A stretch of 64,000 nucleotides of DNA from Olsenella sp. An290 (GTDB lineage Bacteria > Actinomycetota > Coriobacteriia > Coriobacteriales > Atopobiaceae), in contig NZ_NFIU01000001.1 in NCBI RefSeq assembly GCF_002159535.1, forward strand, positions 62,001 through 126,000. Direction: 5' to 3'. The notes under the pieces are model-generated. The model saw only the letters and a list, made by a program, of their open reading frames with translations. It did not search any database and was not told the origin of the DNA. Position 1 is the first letter of the stretch; every line of letters begins with the position of its first letter. The translations under genes and the position numbers were made by a program. Shown here piece by piece: positions 32,947 to 43,078 of this stretch.

Positions 32947-33309
32947 ATGCCTCAGAACACCAACACCAACGAGGTCCGCGCGACGGCCAAGTACGTCCGC
33001 ATCGCCCCGCGCAAGGCCCGCGCCGTCGTTGCGCTGATCCGCAACCTCCCCGTGGCCAAGGCCCTCGAGGTCCTGCAGTTCTCGACCCGCGCCGCCTCCG
33101 TCGACGTGGCCAAGGTCCTGCGCTCCGCGATCGCCAACGCCGAGAACAACAACGGCCTGCGTGGCGACAACCTCTACGTCAAGCTTGCCTACGTTGACGA
33201 GGGCCCCACGCTCAAGCGCATCCGCCCGCGCGCCAAGGGCTCCGCGTCGCGCATCAACAAGCGCATGAGCCACATCACCGTCGTCGTCGCTCCGCGAAAG
33301 GAGGCGTAA
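32947..33309 (+). CDS. rplV: 50S ribosomal protein L22
   Basis: L22 contributes a tunnel beta-hairpin where macrolide resistance can arise. The 120 residues include [26 protein letters not shown] and the hairpin [18 protein letters not shown] in wild-type form. rpsC starts 6 bp after the stop. Confidence 0.97.
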   Translation: MPQNTNTNEVRATAKYVRIAPRKARAVVALIRNLPVAKALEVLQFSTRAASVDVAKVLRSAIANAENNNGLRGDNLYVKLAYVDEGPTLKRIRPRAKGSASRINKRMSHITVVVAPRKEA

Positions 33310-33315
33310 GCGAGC

Positions 33316-34025
<710 letters not shown>

Positions 34026-34026
<1 letters not shown>

Positions 34027-34451
34027 TGCTCGCTCCTAAGCGCGTTCTTCACCGCAAGGTTCAGCGCGGCTCCATGAAGGGCCACGCCAAGGGCAACACC
34101 GAGCTGCACTTTGGTTCCTATGGCATCCAGGCGCTCGAGGCCCACTGGATCACCAACCGCCAGATCGAGGCCTGCCGTGTCGCCATGACCCGCTACATGA
34201 AGCGTGGCGGCAAGGTCTGGATCACCATCTTCCCGGACAAGCCCATCACCAAGAAGCCGGCCGAGACCCGCATGGGCTCCGGCAAGGGCAACCCCGAGGA
34301 GTGGGTGGCCGTCGTCAAGCCGGGCCGCATCATGTTCGAGATCGACGGCGTCGCCGACGAGATCGCCCGTGAGGCCCTCCGTCTTGCCCAGCACAAGCTG
34401 CCCATCAAGACCAAGATCGTCACCCGCACCGAGCAGGACGGGGAGGAATAG
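34026..34451 (+). CDS. rplP: 50S ribosomal protein L16
   Basis: L16 organises the A-site tRNA region. The 141 residues begin [19 protein letters not shown] and contain [20 protein letters not shown] and [20 protein letters not shown], the region where evernimicin resistance mutations occur (wild-type here). rpmC follows 3 bp later. Confidence 0.97.
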
Positions 34452-34454
34452 TCA

Positions 34455-34670
34455 ATGAAGTACACCGAGATCAAGGCCATGAGCGACGCCGAGCTCGCCA
34501 AGAAGCTGGAGGAGGGCCGCGCCGAGCTCTTCAACCTCCGCTTCCAGATGGCCACGAGCCAGCTTGACAACACGGCCCGCGTCAAGACCGTCAAGAAGGA
34601 CATCGCGCGCGTTCTCACCGAGCAGCGCGCCCGCCAGATCGCCGCGGAGAAGTCCGCCGCGCAGAACTAG
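34455..34670 (+). CDS. rpmC: 50S ribosomal protein L29
   Basis: L29 is a two-helix protein near the tunnel exit. The 71 residues include the [21 protein letters not shown] core and a Lys/Arg-rich second helix. It sits 3 bp after rplP and 17 bp before rpsQ. Confidence 0.95.
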   Translation: MKYTEIKAMSDAELAKKLEEGRAELFNLRFQMATSQLDNTARVKTVKKDIARVLTEQRARQIAAEKSAAQN

Positions 34671-34687
34671 ACCGCAGGAGAATGACA

Positions 34688-34954
34688 ATGGCTGAGACCG
34701 AGAAGAGGAACGCGCGCAAGGTCGTCACCGGGACCGTCGTCTCCATTTCTGGCGACAAGTCCATCACGGTGAAGATCGACTACCGCAAGCGCCACCCCAA
34801 GTACGGCAAGATGATGACCATCTCGAAGAAGCTGCACGCCCACGACGAGAAGAACGAGTCTGGCGTCGGCGACCTCGTGACCATCATGGAGACTCGCCCG
34901 CTCTCCAAGACCAAGCGCTGGCGCCTGGTCGAGATCGTCGAGCGCGCCAAGTAA
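34688..34954 (+). CDS. rpsQ: 30S ribosomal protein S17
   Basis: S17 binds 16S rRNA helices early in assembly. The 88-residue form shows [20 protein letters not shown] and [16 protein letters not shown], an OB fold. ATG 34688 is preferred over ATG 34682, because AGGAG ends at 34680, too close to the earlier codon and 7 nt from the later one. Confidence 0.95.
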   Translation: MAETEKRNARKVVTGTVVSISGDKSITVKIDYRKRHPKYGKMMTISKKLHAHDEKNESGVGDLVTIMETRPLSKTKRWRLVEIVERAK

Positions 34955-35030
34955 GCAACCATGACCCGTCCTCCCATGTGCGCCGCGCGTGTGGGCGCAC
35001 CTCTGGAGGGACAGCAACGGAGGAGCAAAA

Positions 35031-35399
35031 ATGATTCAGATGCAGACCATGCTCACCGTCGCCGACAACTCCGGCGCCAAGACGGTGAGGTGCATCAAGG
35101 TCCTGGGTGGCTCCAAGCGCCGCTACGCGGGCCTCGGTGATGTGATCATCGGCGCGGTCCAGGAGGCCACTCCTGGTGCCGGCGTCAAGAAGAAGGACGT
35201 CGTGCGCTGCGTCATCGTTCGTACCAAGAAGGAGACGCGCCGCAAGGACGGCAGCTACATTCGCTTTGACCAGAACGCCTGCGTCATCGTGAACAAGGAG
35301 GGCGAGCCCAAGGGCACCCGTATCTTCGGGCCCGTCGCCCGCGAGCTGCGCGACCGCAAGTACATGAAGATCGTCTCGCTCGCGCCTGAGACGCTCTAG
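35031..35399 (+). CDS. rplN: 50S ribosomal protein L14
   Basis: L14 forms an inter-subunit bridge and is the docking site of RsfS. The 122 residues start [20 protein letters not shown], exactly the family length and N terminus, with the [16 protein letters not shown] segment. ACGGAGGAG lies upstream of ATG 35031. Confidence 0.97.
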   Translation: MIQMQTMLTVADNSGAKTVRCIKVLGGSKRRYAGLGDVIIGAVQEATPGAGVKKKDVVRCVIVRTKKETRRKDGSYIRFDQNACVIVNKEGEPKGTRIFGPVARELRDRKYMKIVSLAPETL

Positions 35400-35412
35400 G
35401 GAGTGAGGACGA

Positions 35413-35730
35413 ATGGCTAAGATGCATGTGAAGAAGGGCGACAAGGTCGTCGTTCTCTCCGGTAAGGACAAGGGCAAGGAGGGCACCATCCTTCGCGCCA
35501 AGCCCGCCGAGGGCAAGGTCGTCGTGGAGGGTGTCGCCATCGCCAAGAAGGCCGTGCGCCCCAACGCCCAGAACCAGCAGGGTGGCATCGTCGAGCAGGA
35601 GGCCGCCATCGACGCCTCCAACGTGATGGTCGTCTGCCCCAAGTGCGGCAAGCCCACGCGCGTCGGCCACGGCGTTGACGACAAGGGCAAGAAGGTCCGC
35701 GTGTGCAAGAAGTGCGGCGCCCAGTTCTAG
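35413..35730 (+). CDS. rplX: 50S ribosomal protein L24, zinc-ribbon type
   Basis: L24 initiates 50S assembly. The 105-residue protein has the KOW-like [19 protein letters not shown] start. Its C-terminal half carries two Cys pairs, CPKCGKP and VCKKCG, a zinc-ribbon form. It is the last gene before a 605-bp gap with a hairpin and a repeat array; its partner rplE lies beyond. Confidence 0.96.
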   Translation: MAKMHVKKGDKVVVLSGKDKGKEGTILRAKPAEGKVVVEGVAIAKKAVRPNAQNQQGGIVEQEAAIDASNVMVVCPKCGKPTRVGHGVDDKGKKVRVCKKCGAQF

Positions 35731-35754
35731 GAGCCTGACCGCACCTGCATGGGG

Positions 35755-35825
35755 GAGCCCCCGGCATTCCATGGAGTAGAGCGCAACGCAGCGTTCTCTC
35801 CCCGGAGTGCCGGGGGCTCCTCTTG
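35755..35825 (+). terminator. terminator-like long hairpin after rplX
   Basis: A 16-bp stem (35755-35770 with 35804-35819, one G-T pair) encloses a smaller AACGC-A-GCGTT hairpin and is followed by CTCTTGT. The T tract is weak, but its position after rplX and before a long non-coding gap fits termination or attenuation. Confidence 0.6.
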
Positions 35826-35876
35826 TGCCGAGGAACGCCCGCGCGAAGGGGCTCTTCTCGGCAATCTAGTCTTGGT

Positions 35877-36109
35877 AGCTCGTCATATGTCACGCTTTGG
35901 GCGGCCGTTGCGTGACTTTGAGCGAGCTAACTCTTGTGACTCACCCGAAGTCACGGTAATCGCCTGGAAGCGTGACTTTCAACGAGCTTTCTTGATCACC
36001 TCACGCTAAGTCACGGAAACCCCGCCGAAAACGTTACTTATGATGAGCTGTCGCGCTTATCTCGCTCATAGTCACGCGACGGCGCATGTTTCGTGACTTC
36101 AAGTGAGCT
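35877..36109 (+). repeat. array of eight alternating inverted 19-nt units (consensus GCGTGACTTTGAGCGAGCT)
   Basis: Units at 35877 (-), 35910 (+), 35938 (-), 35970 (+), 35998 (-), 36031 (+), 36059 (-) and 36091 (+) are all 19 nt. CGTGACTT (or AAGTCACG) is the best-kept part, then GAGCT. The unique spacers measure 14, 9, 13, 9, 14, 9 and 13 nt, so like units recur every 60-61 nt and neighbours are 28-33 nt apart, about three helical turns. The units diverge from each other without compensating changes, which favours protein-binding sites over RNA stems. It lies between rplX and rplE in the S10/spc gene string. Confidence 0.9.
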
Positions 36110-36198
36110 CAGAAGCGGGCGAGAAGAACCCGCGTCCCTGACGAATGTGCAGGAACGGTGCCGGATAGTTCCTCGTTTCCTTTTGTGGAGAAAGGGCG

Positions 36199-36204
36199 TA
36201 ATAT
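36199..36204 (+). promoter_or_regulatory. candidate -10 box of the rplE-secY-adk-map unit
   Basis: TAATAT (36199-36204) lies about 130 nt before rplE, with no convincing -35 (TTTCCT at 36176 has 17-nt spacing). A CTCCCGGCC/GGCTGGGAG hairpin (about 36258-36282) lies in the leader. A separate promoter is expected, because the repeat gap and hairpin isolate rplE from rplX. Confidence 0.35.
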
Positions 36205-36335
36205 GTTTCCTTGCGTCTCTAGATAGGGAGAGTTCTATCTCGGGCGCAGGACATATGGCTCCCGGCCGTGCCAGGGCTGGGAGGTACGAGGTTGGAAACC
36301 CCGTGCTGAGAACCCCATGAGTTGAAGGAGTGAAC

Positions 36336-36896
36336 ATGGCAGACAAGAGCTACACCCCGCGTCTCAAGGAGCAGTACTTCGCCACCGTGCGTGACGAGCT
36401 CCAGAAGCAGTTCGGGTACAAGAACGTGCACCAGATTCCGAAGATCGAGAAGATCGTCGTGAACATGGGCGTCGGCGAGGCCGCCACGGACGCCAAGGCC
36501 ATCGACGGCGCCGTGGCCGACCTGCGCGCCATCACTGGCCAGCAGCCGCTCGTGACCCACGCCCGCAAGTCCATCGCCACCTTCCACCTGCGTGCCGGCA
36601 TGCCGATCGGCGCCAAGGTGACCCTGCGCGGCGACCGCATGTGGGAGTTCCTGGACCGCCTCATCGCCGTGGCCATCCCGCGCATCCGCGACTTCCGCGG
36701 CATCTCCCCGAAGAGCTTTGACGGCCGTGGCAACTTCTCCATGGGCGTCACCGAGCAGCTCATCTTCCCCGAGATCGACTACGACAAGATCGACCACACC
36801 CGCGGCATGGACATCACCATCGTGACCACCGCTCAGACCGACGAGGAGGGCAAGGCGCTGCTCAAGGCCTTCCACTTCCCGTTCAAGGCTGAGTAG
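36336..36896 (+). CDS. rplE: 50S ribosomal protein L5
   Basis: L5 binds 5S rRNA. The 186-residue protein includes [38 protein letters not shown] and [28 protein letters not shown] 36336 is 6 nt after AAGGAG; the in-frame GTG 36330 is too close to it. Confidence 0.96.
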   Translation: MADKSYTPRLKEQYFATVRDELQKQFGYKNVHQIPKIEKIVVNMGVGEAATDAKAIDGAVADLRAITGQQPLVTHARKSIATFHLRAGMPIGAKVTLRGDRMWEFLDRLIAVAIPRIRDFRGISPKSFDGRGNFSMGVTEQLIFPEIDYDKIDHTRGMDITIVTTAQTDEEGKALLKAFHFPFKAE

Positions 36897-36960
36897 GTCG
36901 AATACCAACAAGGACCGACCGGGCCATCCGGCGGCCGAGATGCACTTTGAAGGAGGATTT

Positions 36961-37146
36961 GTGGCTAAGACTTCGATGATCGTCAAGGCTTCGCGCGAGC
37001 CGAAGTTCTCGACGCGCAAGCAGAACCGCTGCCAGCGTTGTGGGCGTCCCCACTCCGTCTATCGCAAGTTCGGCCTGTGCCGCGTCTGCTTCCGCGAGCT
37101 TGCGAGCAAGGGCGAGCTTCCTGGCGTCCGCAAGGCGAGCTGGTAG
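36961..37146 (+). CDS. rpsZ: 30S ribosomal protein S14, zinc-binding type Z
   Basis: The 61-residue short form of S14, with [26 protein letters not shown] holding four zinc Cys residues over positions 24-43. GTG 36961 follows GAAGGAGG by 5-6 nt; the upstream ATG 36940 would add seven non-conserved residues over the Shine-Dalgarno. This is the form used by actinobacteria and Gram-positives in the spc operon. Confidence 0.95.
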   Translation: MAKTSMIVKASREPKFSTRKQNRCQRCGRPHSVYRKFGLCRVCFRELASKGELPGVRKASW

Positions 37147-37234
37147 GACCCAGGGCTCTGGCGTCCAGGCGCTTGTGCCATGGGTGCAGGCGAACCGGAC
37201 ACGCAGGTTCATCATTACCTAAGGAGAAGAATCA

Positions 37235-37633
37235 ATGAAGATTACTGATCCCATCTCTGACATGCTGACGCGCATCCGCAACGCGAACGCCGCCAACAAG
37301 GCCGAGGTCTCCATGCCCTCGACCAAGGTGCTCGTTGAGGTTGCCCGCGTCATCTGCGAGGAGGGCTACATCGCAGGGTACGAGGTCGAGGACACGACCC
37401 CGCAGAAGACCCTGCACATCACCCTCAAGTACGGCGCTCGTCACGCCAAGGTGATTCGCGGCATTCGCCGCATCTCCAAGCCGGGCCTTCGCATCTACTC
37501 CACCGCGGACAAGCTCCCGCGCGTGCTCGGTGGCCTCGGCACCGCCGTCATCTCCACCTCCAAGGGCATGATGTGCGACCGCGACGCCCGCAAGCTCGGC
37601 GTCGGCGGCGAGGTCATCGCCTACATCTGGTAA
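37235..37633 (+). CDS. rpsH: 30S ribosomal protein S8
   Basis: S8 is a primary 16S binder and the spc-operon autoregulator in E. coli. The 132 residues include DPISDMLTRIRNAN, KVIRGIRRISKPGLRIY and the C-terminal TSKGMMCDRDARKLGVGGEVIAYIW. AAGGAG precedes ATG. It lies 88 bp after rpsZ. Confidence 0.97.
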   Translation: MKITDPISDMLTRIRNANAANKAEVSMPSTKVLVEVARVICEEGYIAGYEVEDTTPQKTLHITLKYGARHAKVIRGIRRISKPGLRIYSTADKLPRVLGGLGTAVISTSKGMMCDRDARKLGVGGEVIAYIW

Positions 37634-37661
37634 CTCTCGACAGGAATGAAAGGAGACAACC

Positions 37662-38198
37662 GTGTCTCGAATTGGTAAGCAGCCTGTCCAGGTTCCCGCC
37701 GGAGTCACTGTGACAGTTGATGGCACCACCGTTACCGTCAAGGGCGGCAAGGGCGAGCTCACCCGCACCTTCTCCGATCTGATCACGATCGAGCATGAGG
37801 GCGAGGAGCTCCGCGTCGTGCGCAACGACGAGTCCACCGCCTCCAACGCCCAGCAGGGCCTCACCCGCACCCTTCTCCACAACATGGTCATCGGCGTCTC
37901 CGAGGGCTTCGAGAAGAAGCTCGAGCTCACCGGCGTCGGCTACCGTGCTGCGCTCAAGGGCAAGGATCTTGATCTCTCCCTTGGCTACTCCCACCCCGTG
38001 ATCTACGTCGCTCCCGAGAACATCACGTTCGAGGTGCCCGACAACACGCACATCAACGTCAAGGGCATCTCCAAGGAGCAGGTCGGCCAGGTTGCCGCCG
38101 AGATCCGCATGAAGCGTCCTCCCGAGCCGTACAAGGGCAAGGGCATCCACTACGTGGGCGAGCACATCCGCAGGAAGCTCGGCAAGGCTGCCAAGTAG
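37662..38198 (+). CDS. rplF: 50S ribosomal protein L6
   Basis: L6 lies near the sarcin-ricin loop. The 178 residues begin MSRIGKQPVQVPAGV and contain the LTRTLLHNMVIGVSEGFEKKLEL and RPPEPYKGKGIHYVGE segments. GTG start after AAAGGAG. Confidence 0.97.
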   Translation: MSRIGKQPVQVPAGVTVTVDGTTVTVKGGKGELTRTFSDLITIEHEGEELRVVRNDESTASNAQQGLTRTLLHNMVIGVSEGFEKKLELTGVGYRAALKGKDLDLSLGYSHPVIYVAPENITFEVPDNTHINVKGISKEQVGQVAAEIRMKRPPEPYKGKGIHYVGEHIRRKLGKAAK

Positions 38199-38257
38199 CC
38201 ATAAGGCCAGCGAAAGACCATCACCCCGTCAGGTGATGGCACGTCTAAGGAGAAGGA

Positions 38258-38626
38258 ATGAACAAGCAGCAGGCGAAGAAGGCCGGTCTCAAGCGCCGCG
38301 AGCGCCGCGTCCGCGCCAAGATCTTCGGTACCGCTGAGCGTCCCCGCCTCAGCGTGCACCGCACGAACGCCAACATCTACGCCCAGGTCATCGACGATGC
38401 CGACGGCAAGACCATCTGCTCTGCCTCGACCCTCGACCCTGAGTTCCGCGCCACGGGCAAGCTCGGCTCCAACAAGGAGGCCGCCGCGTTCGTGGGCGAG
38501 CTCGTGGGCAAGCGCGCCGTCGAGAAGGGCGTCACCACGGTCACCTTTGACCGCGGCGGTCGCATCTATCACGGCCGTGTCAAGGCTCTGGCAGACGGTG
38601 CCCGCAACGCGGGCCTGAAGTTCTAG
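38258..38626 (+). CDS. rplR: 50S ribosomal protein L18
   Basis: L18 binds 5S rRNA next to L5. The 122-residue protein has a basic N terminus, [20 protein letters not shown], and the C-terminal [26 protein letters not shown] is 7-8 nt before ATG; rpsE follows 9 bp later. Confidence 0.97.
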   Translation: MNKQQAKKAGLKRRERRVRAKIFGTAERPRLSVHRTNANIYAQVIDDADGKTICSASTLDPEFRATGKLGSNKEAAAFVGELVGKRAVEKGVTTVTFDRGGRIYHGRVKALADGARNAGLKF

Positions 38627-38635
38627 GAGGATTCA

Positions 38636-39157
38636 ATGGCACGTGATCGTAAGCGCCAGCAGGACACGGATCTTCAGGAGCGCGTCGTCTACATCCACCG
38701 CGTCTCCAAGACCGTCAAGGGCGGCCGTCGCATGTCCCTCGTGGCCCTCGTGGTCGTCGGTGACGGCAAGGGCAACGTTGGCCTCGGCATGGGCAAGTCC
38801 GCCGAGGTGCCCCTGGCCATCCAGAAGGGCGTCGAGGACGCCAAGAAGAACATGTTCAAGGTGCCCGTGACCGAGCACGGCACCGTTCCGCACGCCGTCG
38901 AGGGCCACTACGGCGCCGGCCGCGTTCTCATCATGCCGGCCATCGAGGGTACCGGCGTCATCGCCGGCGGCCCCGTGCGCCCGCTCTTCGAGCTTGCCGG
39001 CATCACCAACGTGCTTTCCAAGTCTCTCGGCACCAACAACGCGATGAACATCATCAAGGCCGCCGCCGAGGGCTTGAAGCAGCTCTCCAGCCCCGCTGAG
39101 ACCGCCGAGCGTCGCGGCATGACCGTGGGCGAGATGTTCTGCGGGAAGGAGAACTAA
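38636..39157 (+). CDS. rpsE: 30S ribosomal protein S5
   Basis: S5 affects decoding fidelity and the spectinomycin site. The 173 residues contain the loop [20 protein letters not shown] in wild-type form and [19 protein letters not shown]. It lies 9 bp after rplR and 2 bp before rpmD. Confidence 0.97.
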   Translation: MARDRKRQQDTDLQERVVYIHRVSKTVKGGRRMSLVALVVVGDGKGNVGLGMGKSAEVPLAIQKGVEDAKKNMFKVPVTEHGTVPHAVEGHYGAGRVLIMPAIEGTGVIAGGPVRPLFELAGITNVLSKSLGTNNAMNIIKAAAEGLKQLSSPAETAERRGMTVGEMFCGKEN

Positions 39158-39159
39158 CC

Positions 39160-39345
39160 ATGGCCCAGTCCCTCAAGATCAAGCTCGTGCGCAGCGCCGT
39201 TGCCTCCGTCAAGAAGGACCAGACGGCCACCTGCCGAGCCCTCGGCCTCCGCAAGATCGGCGATATCGTCGAGCGCCCGGACAACCCGAGCATCCGTGGA
39301 ATGATCTTCAAGGTCAAGCACCTTGTTGTCGTGGAAGAGAACTAG
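39160..39345 (+). CDS. rpmD: 50S ribosomal protein L30
   Basis: The 61-residue L30 has LKIKLVRSAVASVKKDQTAT, the LGLRKIGDIVERPDNPSIRGMI core and a VKHLV end. It is close-packed between rpsE (2 bp) and rplO (9 bp). Confidence 0.96.
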   Translation: MAQSLKIKLVRSAVASVKKDQTATCRALGLRKIGDIVERPDNPSIRGMIFKVKHLVVVEEN

Positions 39346-39354
39346 GAGTCACTC

Positions 39355-39804
39355 ATGCAGCTCAACGATCTGCGTCCCGCCGAGGGCTCGCGTAAGAACC
39401 GCAAGCGCATCGGCCGCGGCAACTCGTCCGGCCACGGCACCACGGCCGGCCGCGGCACCAAGGGCCAGCTCTCCCGCTCCGGCGGCGGCAAGGGCAAGGG
39501 CTTCGAGGGCGGCCAGCAGCCGCTCGCGATGCGCCTCCCCAAGCTCCCTGGCTTCACCAACCACAACCGCGTCGAGTACGCCCCGGTGAACGTTGCCCGT
39601 CTCGACGTGCTGTTCGCCGACGGGGAGACCGTCGACGCCGATTCCCTGGTTGCCAAGGGCGTCATCAAGCACAACTATATTCCCGTGAAGGTCCTCGGCG
39701 ACGGTGAGCTCACCAAGAAGCTCACGGTCAAGGTGGACAAGGTCTCCGCCTCTGCCAAGGCTAAGATCGAGGCGGCCGGAGGAAAGGTCGAGCAGGCGTG
39801 CTAA
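39355..39804 (+). CDS. rplO: 50S ribosomal protein L15
   Basis: L15 is a Gly/Arg/Lys-rich late-assembly protein. The 149 residues have [20 protein letters not shown], the [18 protein letters not shown] segment and the alpha/beta C-terminal domain. Its last 7 nt overlap the secY start. Confidence 0.96.
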   Translation: MQLNDLRPAEGSRKNRKRIGRGNSSGHGTTAGRGTKGQLSRSGGGKGKGFEGGQQPLAMRLPKLPGFTNHNRVEYAPVNVARLDVLFADGETVDADSLVAKGVIKHNYIPVKVLGDGELTKKLTVKVDKVSASAKAKIEAAGGKVEQAC

Positions 39805-41075
39805 AGGGAATCGCCAATGCGTTTCGCATTCCGGAGCTGAGGCATAAGCTGCTGCTGACGGCAGGCATTCTCCTGCTGTACCGCATCGGCGCCTATCTGC
39901 CCGTTCCGGGCGCTCCGTTCCAGGACCTGCTCGGTGCCTACCAGAGCGGTCTCTCCTCGAACGGCGCCATGGCCGTGCTCAACCTGTTCTCGGGCGGAGC
40001 TCTTTCCCGCATGTCTGTCTTCAGCCTCGGAATCATGCCCTACATCACGGCGCAGATCATCATGCAGCTGCTCCAGGCCGTGATTCCGACGCTCGGCGAG
40101 CTTGCCAAGGAGGGCGAGGCCGGTCAGCGCAAGGTCACGCAGTACACGCGCTACCTCACGATCGGCCTTGCCCTGCTCAACGCCATCGGCTACCTGTTCC
40201 TCTTCAGGACCTATGGCGTGAGCTTTGCCAACATCGCTGCTCCCGAGCTGCTGATCGACGTGCTCGTCGTGTTCACCATGGTGGTCGGTGCGATGGTCAT
40301 CATGTGGCTCGGCGAGATCATCACCCAGAACGGCGTGGGCAACGGCATGTCGCTCATCATCTTTACGAACATTATGTCCGGCATCCCCACCGCGCTCATC
40401 TCGTCCGTCACGAGCGCCGGGAACATCATCCTCACCGTGATCACGCTCCTCGTGGTCATTGTGATCATCCCGATCATCGTGTACGTGGAGCGCGGTCAGA
40501 GGCGCATTCCGATTCAGTACGCGAAGCGCGTCGTGGGTCGTCGCATGATGGGCGGTCAGTCCACCTATCTTCCGATCAAGGTGAACACCGCCGGCGTCGT
40601 GCCGATCATCTTTGCCTCGGCCATCCTTTACCTTCCCGCCCAGCTTGCCGTCTTCTTCCCGACGGTTGACTGGGTCCAGGCGGTCGCCTCGGCGCTCTCC
40701 TCGGGCTGGCTCAACTGGGTCCTGTCCGTCCTGCTGATCGTGGCCTTTGCCTACTTCTACTCCTCGATGGTCTTCAACCCCACCGAGACGGCCGACCAGC
40801 TGCGCAAGCAGGGTGGCTTCATCCCGGGCGTTCGTCCGGGCGCCGCCACGGCCGCGTTCATCAAGAGCACGATCGACCACGTCACGCTTCCGGGCGCCCT
40901 GTTCATGGCCGTCCTCGCGGTCGTGCCGACGATTATCTTCTCCTTCACCAACAACCCGCTCATCCAGGCGTTTGGCGGGACGTCGGTGCTCATCATGGTC
41001 AGCGTTGCCATGGACACGCTCTCCTCCATCGAGAGCCAGCTCAAGATGCACAACTACGATGGCTTCTTCAAGTAG
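39798..41075 (+). CDS. secY: preprotein translocase subunit SecY
   Basis: SecY is the protein-conducting channel of the inner membrane. The 425-residue protein shows about ten hydrophobic helices, the N-terminal [20 protein letters not shown], the plug-region [20 protein letters not shown], cytoplasmic loop [18 protein letters not shown] and [12 protein letters not shown] start within the rplO stop implies coupling. Its partner secE is at 2.0 kb. Confidence 0.98.
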   Translation: MLKGIANAFRIPELRHKLLLTAGILLLYRIGAYLPVPGAPFQDLLGAYQSGLSSNGAMAVLNLFSGGALSRMSVFSLGIMPYITAQIIMQLLQAVIPTLGELAKEGEAGQRKVTQYTRYLTIGLALLNAIGYLFLFRTYGVSFANIAAPELLIDVLVVFTMVVGAMVIMWLGEIITQNGVGNGMSLIIFTNIMSGIPTALISSVTSAGNIILTVITLLVVIVIIPIIVYVERGQRRIPIQYAKRVVGRRMMGGQSTYLPIKVNTAGVVPIIFASAILYLPAQLAVFFPTVDWVQAVASALSSGWLNWVLSVLLIVAFAYFYSSMVFNPTETADQLRKQGGFIPGVRPGAATAAFIKSTIDHVTLPGALFMAVLAVVPTIIFSFTNNPLIQAFGGTSVLIMVSVAMDTLSSIESQLKMHNYDGFFK

Positions 41076-41125
41076 GGGCCTCGTAGCAGGGTAGGAGTAA
41101 CGGTTAGGGAAAGGCGGTCGGCATC

Positions 41126-41752
41126 ATGAACATCGTTCTTCTCGGCGCCCCGGGCGCTGGTAAGGGGACGCAGGCCCAGAAGCTTGTTGCCGAGTTCGGG
41201 TTTGCCCACATCTCCACGGGCGATCTGCTCCGTGCGGCGATCAAGGCGGGCACCAAGCTCGGAAAGAAGGCCAAGGGATACATGGATGCCGGCAAGCTCG
41301 TTCCCGACGAGCTCGTCATTGACCTGGTGAAGGAGCGTCTCGAGTCCGACGACGCCCAGGCGGGCTTCATTCTCGACGGGTTCCCCCGCAACACGGCACA
41401 GGCGGTCACGCTCGACTCCGAGCTCGCCGCCATGGGTCGCACGCTTGACGCGGCCCTGCTGGTTGCGGTGGAGCCCGCCGTCATCGTGGAGCGCCTGAGC
41501 TCGCGCCGCACCTGCCGCTCCTGCGGCTACACCGCCCCGGCCGGCGTGGACGTGTGCCCGCGCTGCGGCGGCGAGATGTACCAGCGTGACGACGACAGGC
41601 CGGACACCATCCAGCACCGCCTCGACGTCTACGAGACCCAGACGGCTCCGCTCGTCGAGTACTACAAGGGACACTCCATTCTCAGGGAGGTAGACGGAGA
41701 TCGTCCGGTCGACGAGGTCTACGCCGACGTCAAGACGCTCCTCAATCTATGA
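41126..41752 (+). CDS. adk: adenylate kinase, zinc-type LID
   Basis: Adk interconverts ATP + AMP and 2 ADP. The 208 residues begin MNIVLLGAPGAGKGTQAQKL (P-loop), then HISTGDLLRAA and FILDGFPRN. The LID has two Cys pairs, CRSC and CPRC, of the zinc-binding form. It is placed in the spc operon after secY, and its 3' end overlaps map by 4 nt. Confidence 0.97.
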   Translation: MNIVLLGAPGAGKGTQAQKLVAEFGFAHISTGDLLRAAIKAGTKLGKKAKGYMDAGKLVPDELVIDLVKERLESDDAQAGFILDGFPRNTAQAVTLDSELAAMGRTLDAALLVAVEPAVIVERLSSRRTCRSCGYTAPAGVDVCPRCGGEMYQRDDDRPDTIQHRLDVYETQTAPLVEYYKGHSILREVDGDRPVDEVYADVKTLLNL

Positions 41753-42540
41753 TTAACATCAAGTCACCCATTGAGATCGAGCAGATGAAGGCCGCCGGGG
41801 CTCTGTCCAAGGCGGCCCTTCGTCGTGCCGGGGCCCAGGTTCGCCCCGGCGTCACCACAAAGGAGATCGACCAGGTCGTGGAGGGCTTCATCCGCCTTCA
41901 CGGCGCCACGCCCACCTTCAAGGGCTACGGCGGCTTCCCGGCAAGCATCTGCTCCTCGGTCAACGAGCAGGTGGTCCACGGCATCCCGTCGCCGGTCACC
42001 GTCCTCCAGGAGGGCGACATCATCTCCATTGACACCGGCGCCACCTACCGCGGCTGGGTCGGGGACAACGCCTGGACGTTCTACGTGGGCGAGCCCCCCG
42101 AGGCCTGGCGCGCGCTCTGCGAGTGCACGCGCGACTGCCTCAAGGCCGCGATCGAGCAGGCCGTCCCCGGCAACCACCTCGGCGACATCGGCGCCGCGGT
42201 GCAGGAGCTCGCCGAGGGCAACGGCTACGGCGTGGTCCGCGACTACGTGGGCCACGGCGTCGGTCGCGTCATGCACGAGGACCCCGAGGTCAGAAACTAC
42301 GGGCGTCGCGGCCGTGGCGTGAAGCTCCAGGCCGGCATGGTCATCGCCATCGAGCCCATGATCACCCTCGGCACCTATGAGTGCCGCACGCTGCCCAACG
42401 GCTGGACCGTCGTCACCCGCGACGGCCTTCCCGCCGCGCACTACGAGAACACCGTTGCCGTCACCGAGGACGGCCCGGTGATTCTCACCCAGGACGAGAA
42501 GGGCCCCTGGTGCCCCATGCAGGGCGGCTCCGAGGCGTAG
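41749..42540 (+). CDS. map: methionine aminopeptidase, type I
   Basis: MetAP removes initiator Met. The 263-residue protein has the pita-bread fold signature: IDTGATYRGWVGDNAWT (metal Asp pair), GHGVGRVMHEDP (His), IEPMITLG (Glu) and YENTVAVTEDG (Glu). ATG start overlaps the adk stop (ATGA type), implying coupling. A terminator hairpin follows. Confidence 0.96.
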   Translation: MINIKSPIEIEQMKAAGALSKAALRRAGAQVRPGVTTKEIDQVVEGFIRLHGATPTFKGYGGFPASICSSVNEQVVHGIPSPVTVLQEGDIISIDTGATYRGWVGDNAWTFYVGEPPEAWRALCECTRDCLKAAIEQAVPGNHLGDIGAAVQELAEGNGYGVVRDYVGHGVGRVMHEDPEVRNYGRRGRGVKLQAGMVIAIEPMITLGTYECRTLPNGWTVVTRDGLPAAHYENTVAVTEDGPVILTQDEKGPWCPMQGGSEA

Positions 42541-42548
42541 CTGCCAGG

Positions 42549-42604
42549 GAGGTCCACGCTGCTTTGTGTTTGTCTGGTGCAGCGTGGACCTCTCTGTGTG
42601 TTTT
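42549..42604 (+). terminator. terminator-like hairpin after map
   Basis: A perfect 14-bp stem, GAGGTCCACGCTGC (42549-42562) with GCAGCGTGGACCTC (42579-42592), has a 16-nt loop. A T-rich tail reaches TTTT at 42601. It splits the spc-type unit from infA. Confidence 0.75.
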
Positions 42605-42613
42605 AGGTATGAT
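42585..42613 (+). promoter_or_regulatory. predicted promoter of infA-rpmJ-rpsM-rpsK-rpsD-rpoA-rplQ
   Basis: TGGACC (42585-42590), 17-nt spacer, TATGAT (42608-42613). The -35 overlaps the right arm of the map terminator stem, so termination and initiation signals are interleaved. The -10 is good and the -35 moderate. Confidence 0.5.
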
Positions 42614-42646
42614 TATTGGTCGCTGTCTAAGAGTGGAGGATGAGCT

Positions 42647-42865
42647 TTGAGCAAGCAGGACGCAATCGAGCTGGAGGGCAAGGTCATCGAGCCCCTGCCC
42701 AACGCAATGTTCAATGTTGAGCTTGAGAACGGCAAGACCATCCTCTGCACCATCTCCGGCAAGATCAGGATGAACTACATCCGCATCCTGCCGGGCGACA
42801 AGGTCGTGGTGGAGATTTCCCCGTACGACCTGACCAGGGGTCGCATCACCTACCGCTACAAGTAG
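42647..42865 (+). CDS. infA: translation initiation factor IF-1
   Basis: IF-1 blocks the A site during initiation. The 72-residue OB-fold protein reads [20 protein letters not shown] and ends GRITYRYK, the exact family length. TTG start with TGGAGGA about 8 nt upstream. The rare start codon may limit expression. Confidence 0.96.
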   Translation: MSKQDAIELEGKVIEPLPNAMFNVELENGKTILCTISGKIRMNYIRILPGDKVVVEISPYDLTRGRITYRYK

Positions 42866-42949
42866 GGAGCGACCCTCAGCTGTGGATATTCACGCCAGCG
42901 GCTGGGCGAGTAGATAGGTTCGTGTCAGAGCTACCGGAAGGAAAGACTC

Positions 42950-43063
42950 ATGAAGGTACGTCCTTCGGTCAAGAAGATGTGCGACAAGTGCAAGGTCATT
43001 CGTCGCCACGGCAAGGTCTACGTCATTTGCGAGAACCCGCGCCACAAGCAGCGTCAGGGCTAA
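42950..43063 (+). CDS. rpmJ: 50S ribosomal protein L36, zinc-binding type
   Basis: The 37-residue protein [20 protein letters not shown]... ends in NPRHKQRQG. The Cys11, Cys14, Cys27 and His32 zinc set marks the C+ form. GGAAGGAAAG precedes ATG; rpsM begins 15 bp after the stop. Confidence 0.96.
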   Translation: MKVRPSVKKMCDKCKVIRRHGKVYVICENPRHKQRQG

Positions 43064-43078
43064 GGAAGGAGCTTCAAG

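Noticed and set aside
35877-36109. CRISPR array
   Set aside because: Units are only 19 nt, alternate in orientation and diverge from each other. Spacers are 9 or 13-14 nt and no cas genes are present.
36059-36109. Simple RNA hairpins as the explanation for the rplX-rplE array
   Set aside because: Neighbouring units could pair, but mismatches between them are not compensated, so conserved RNA stems are not supported.
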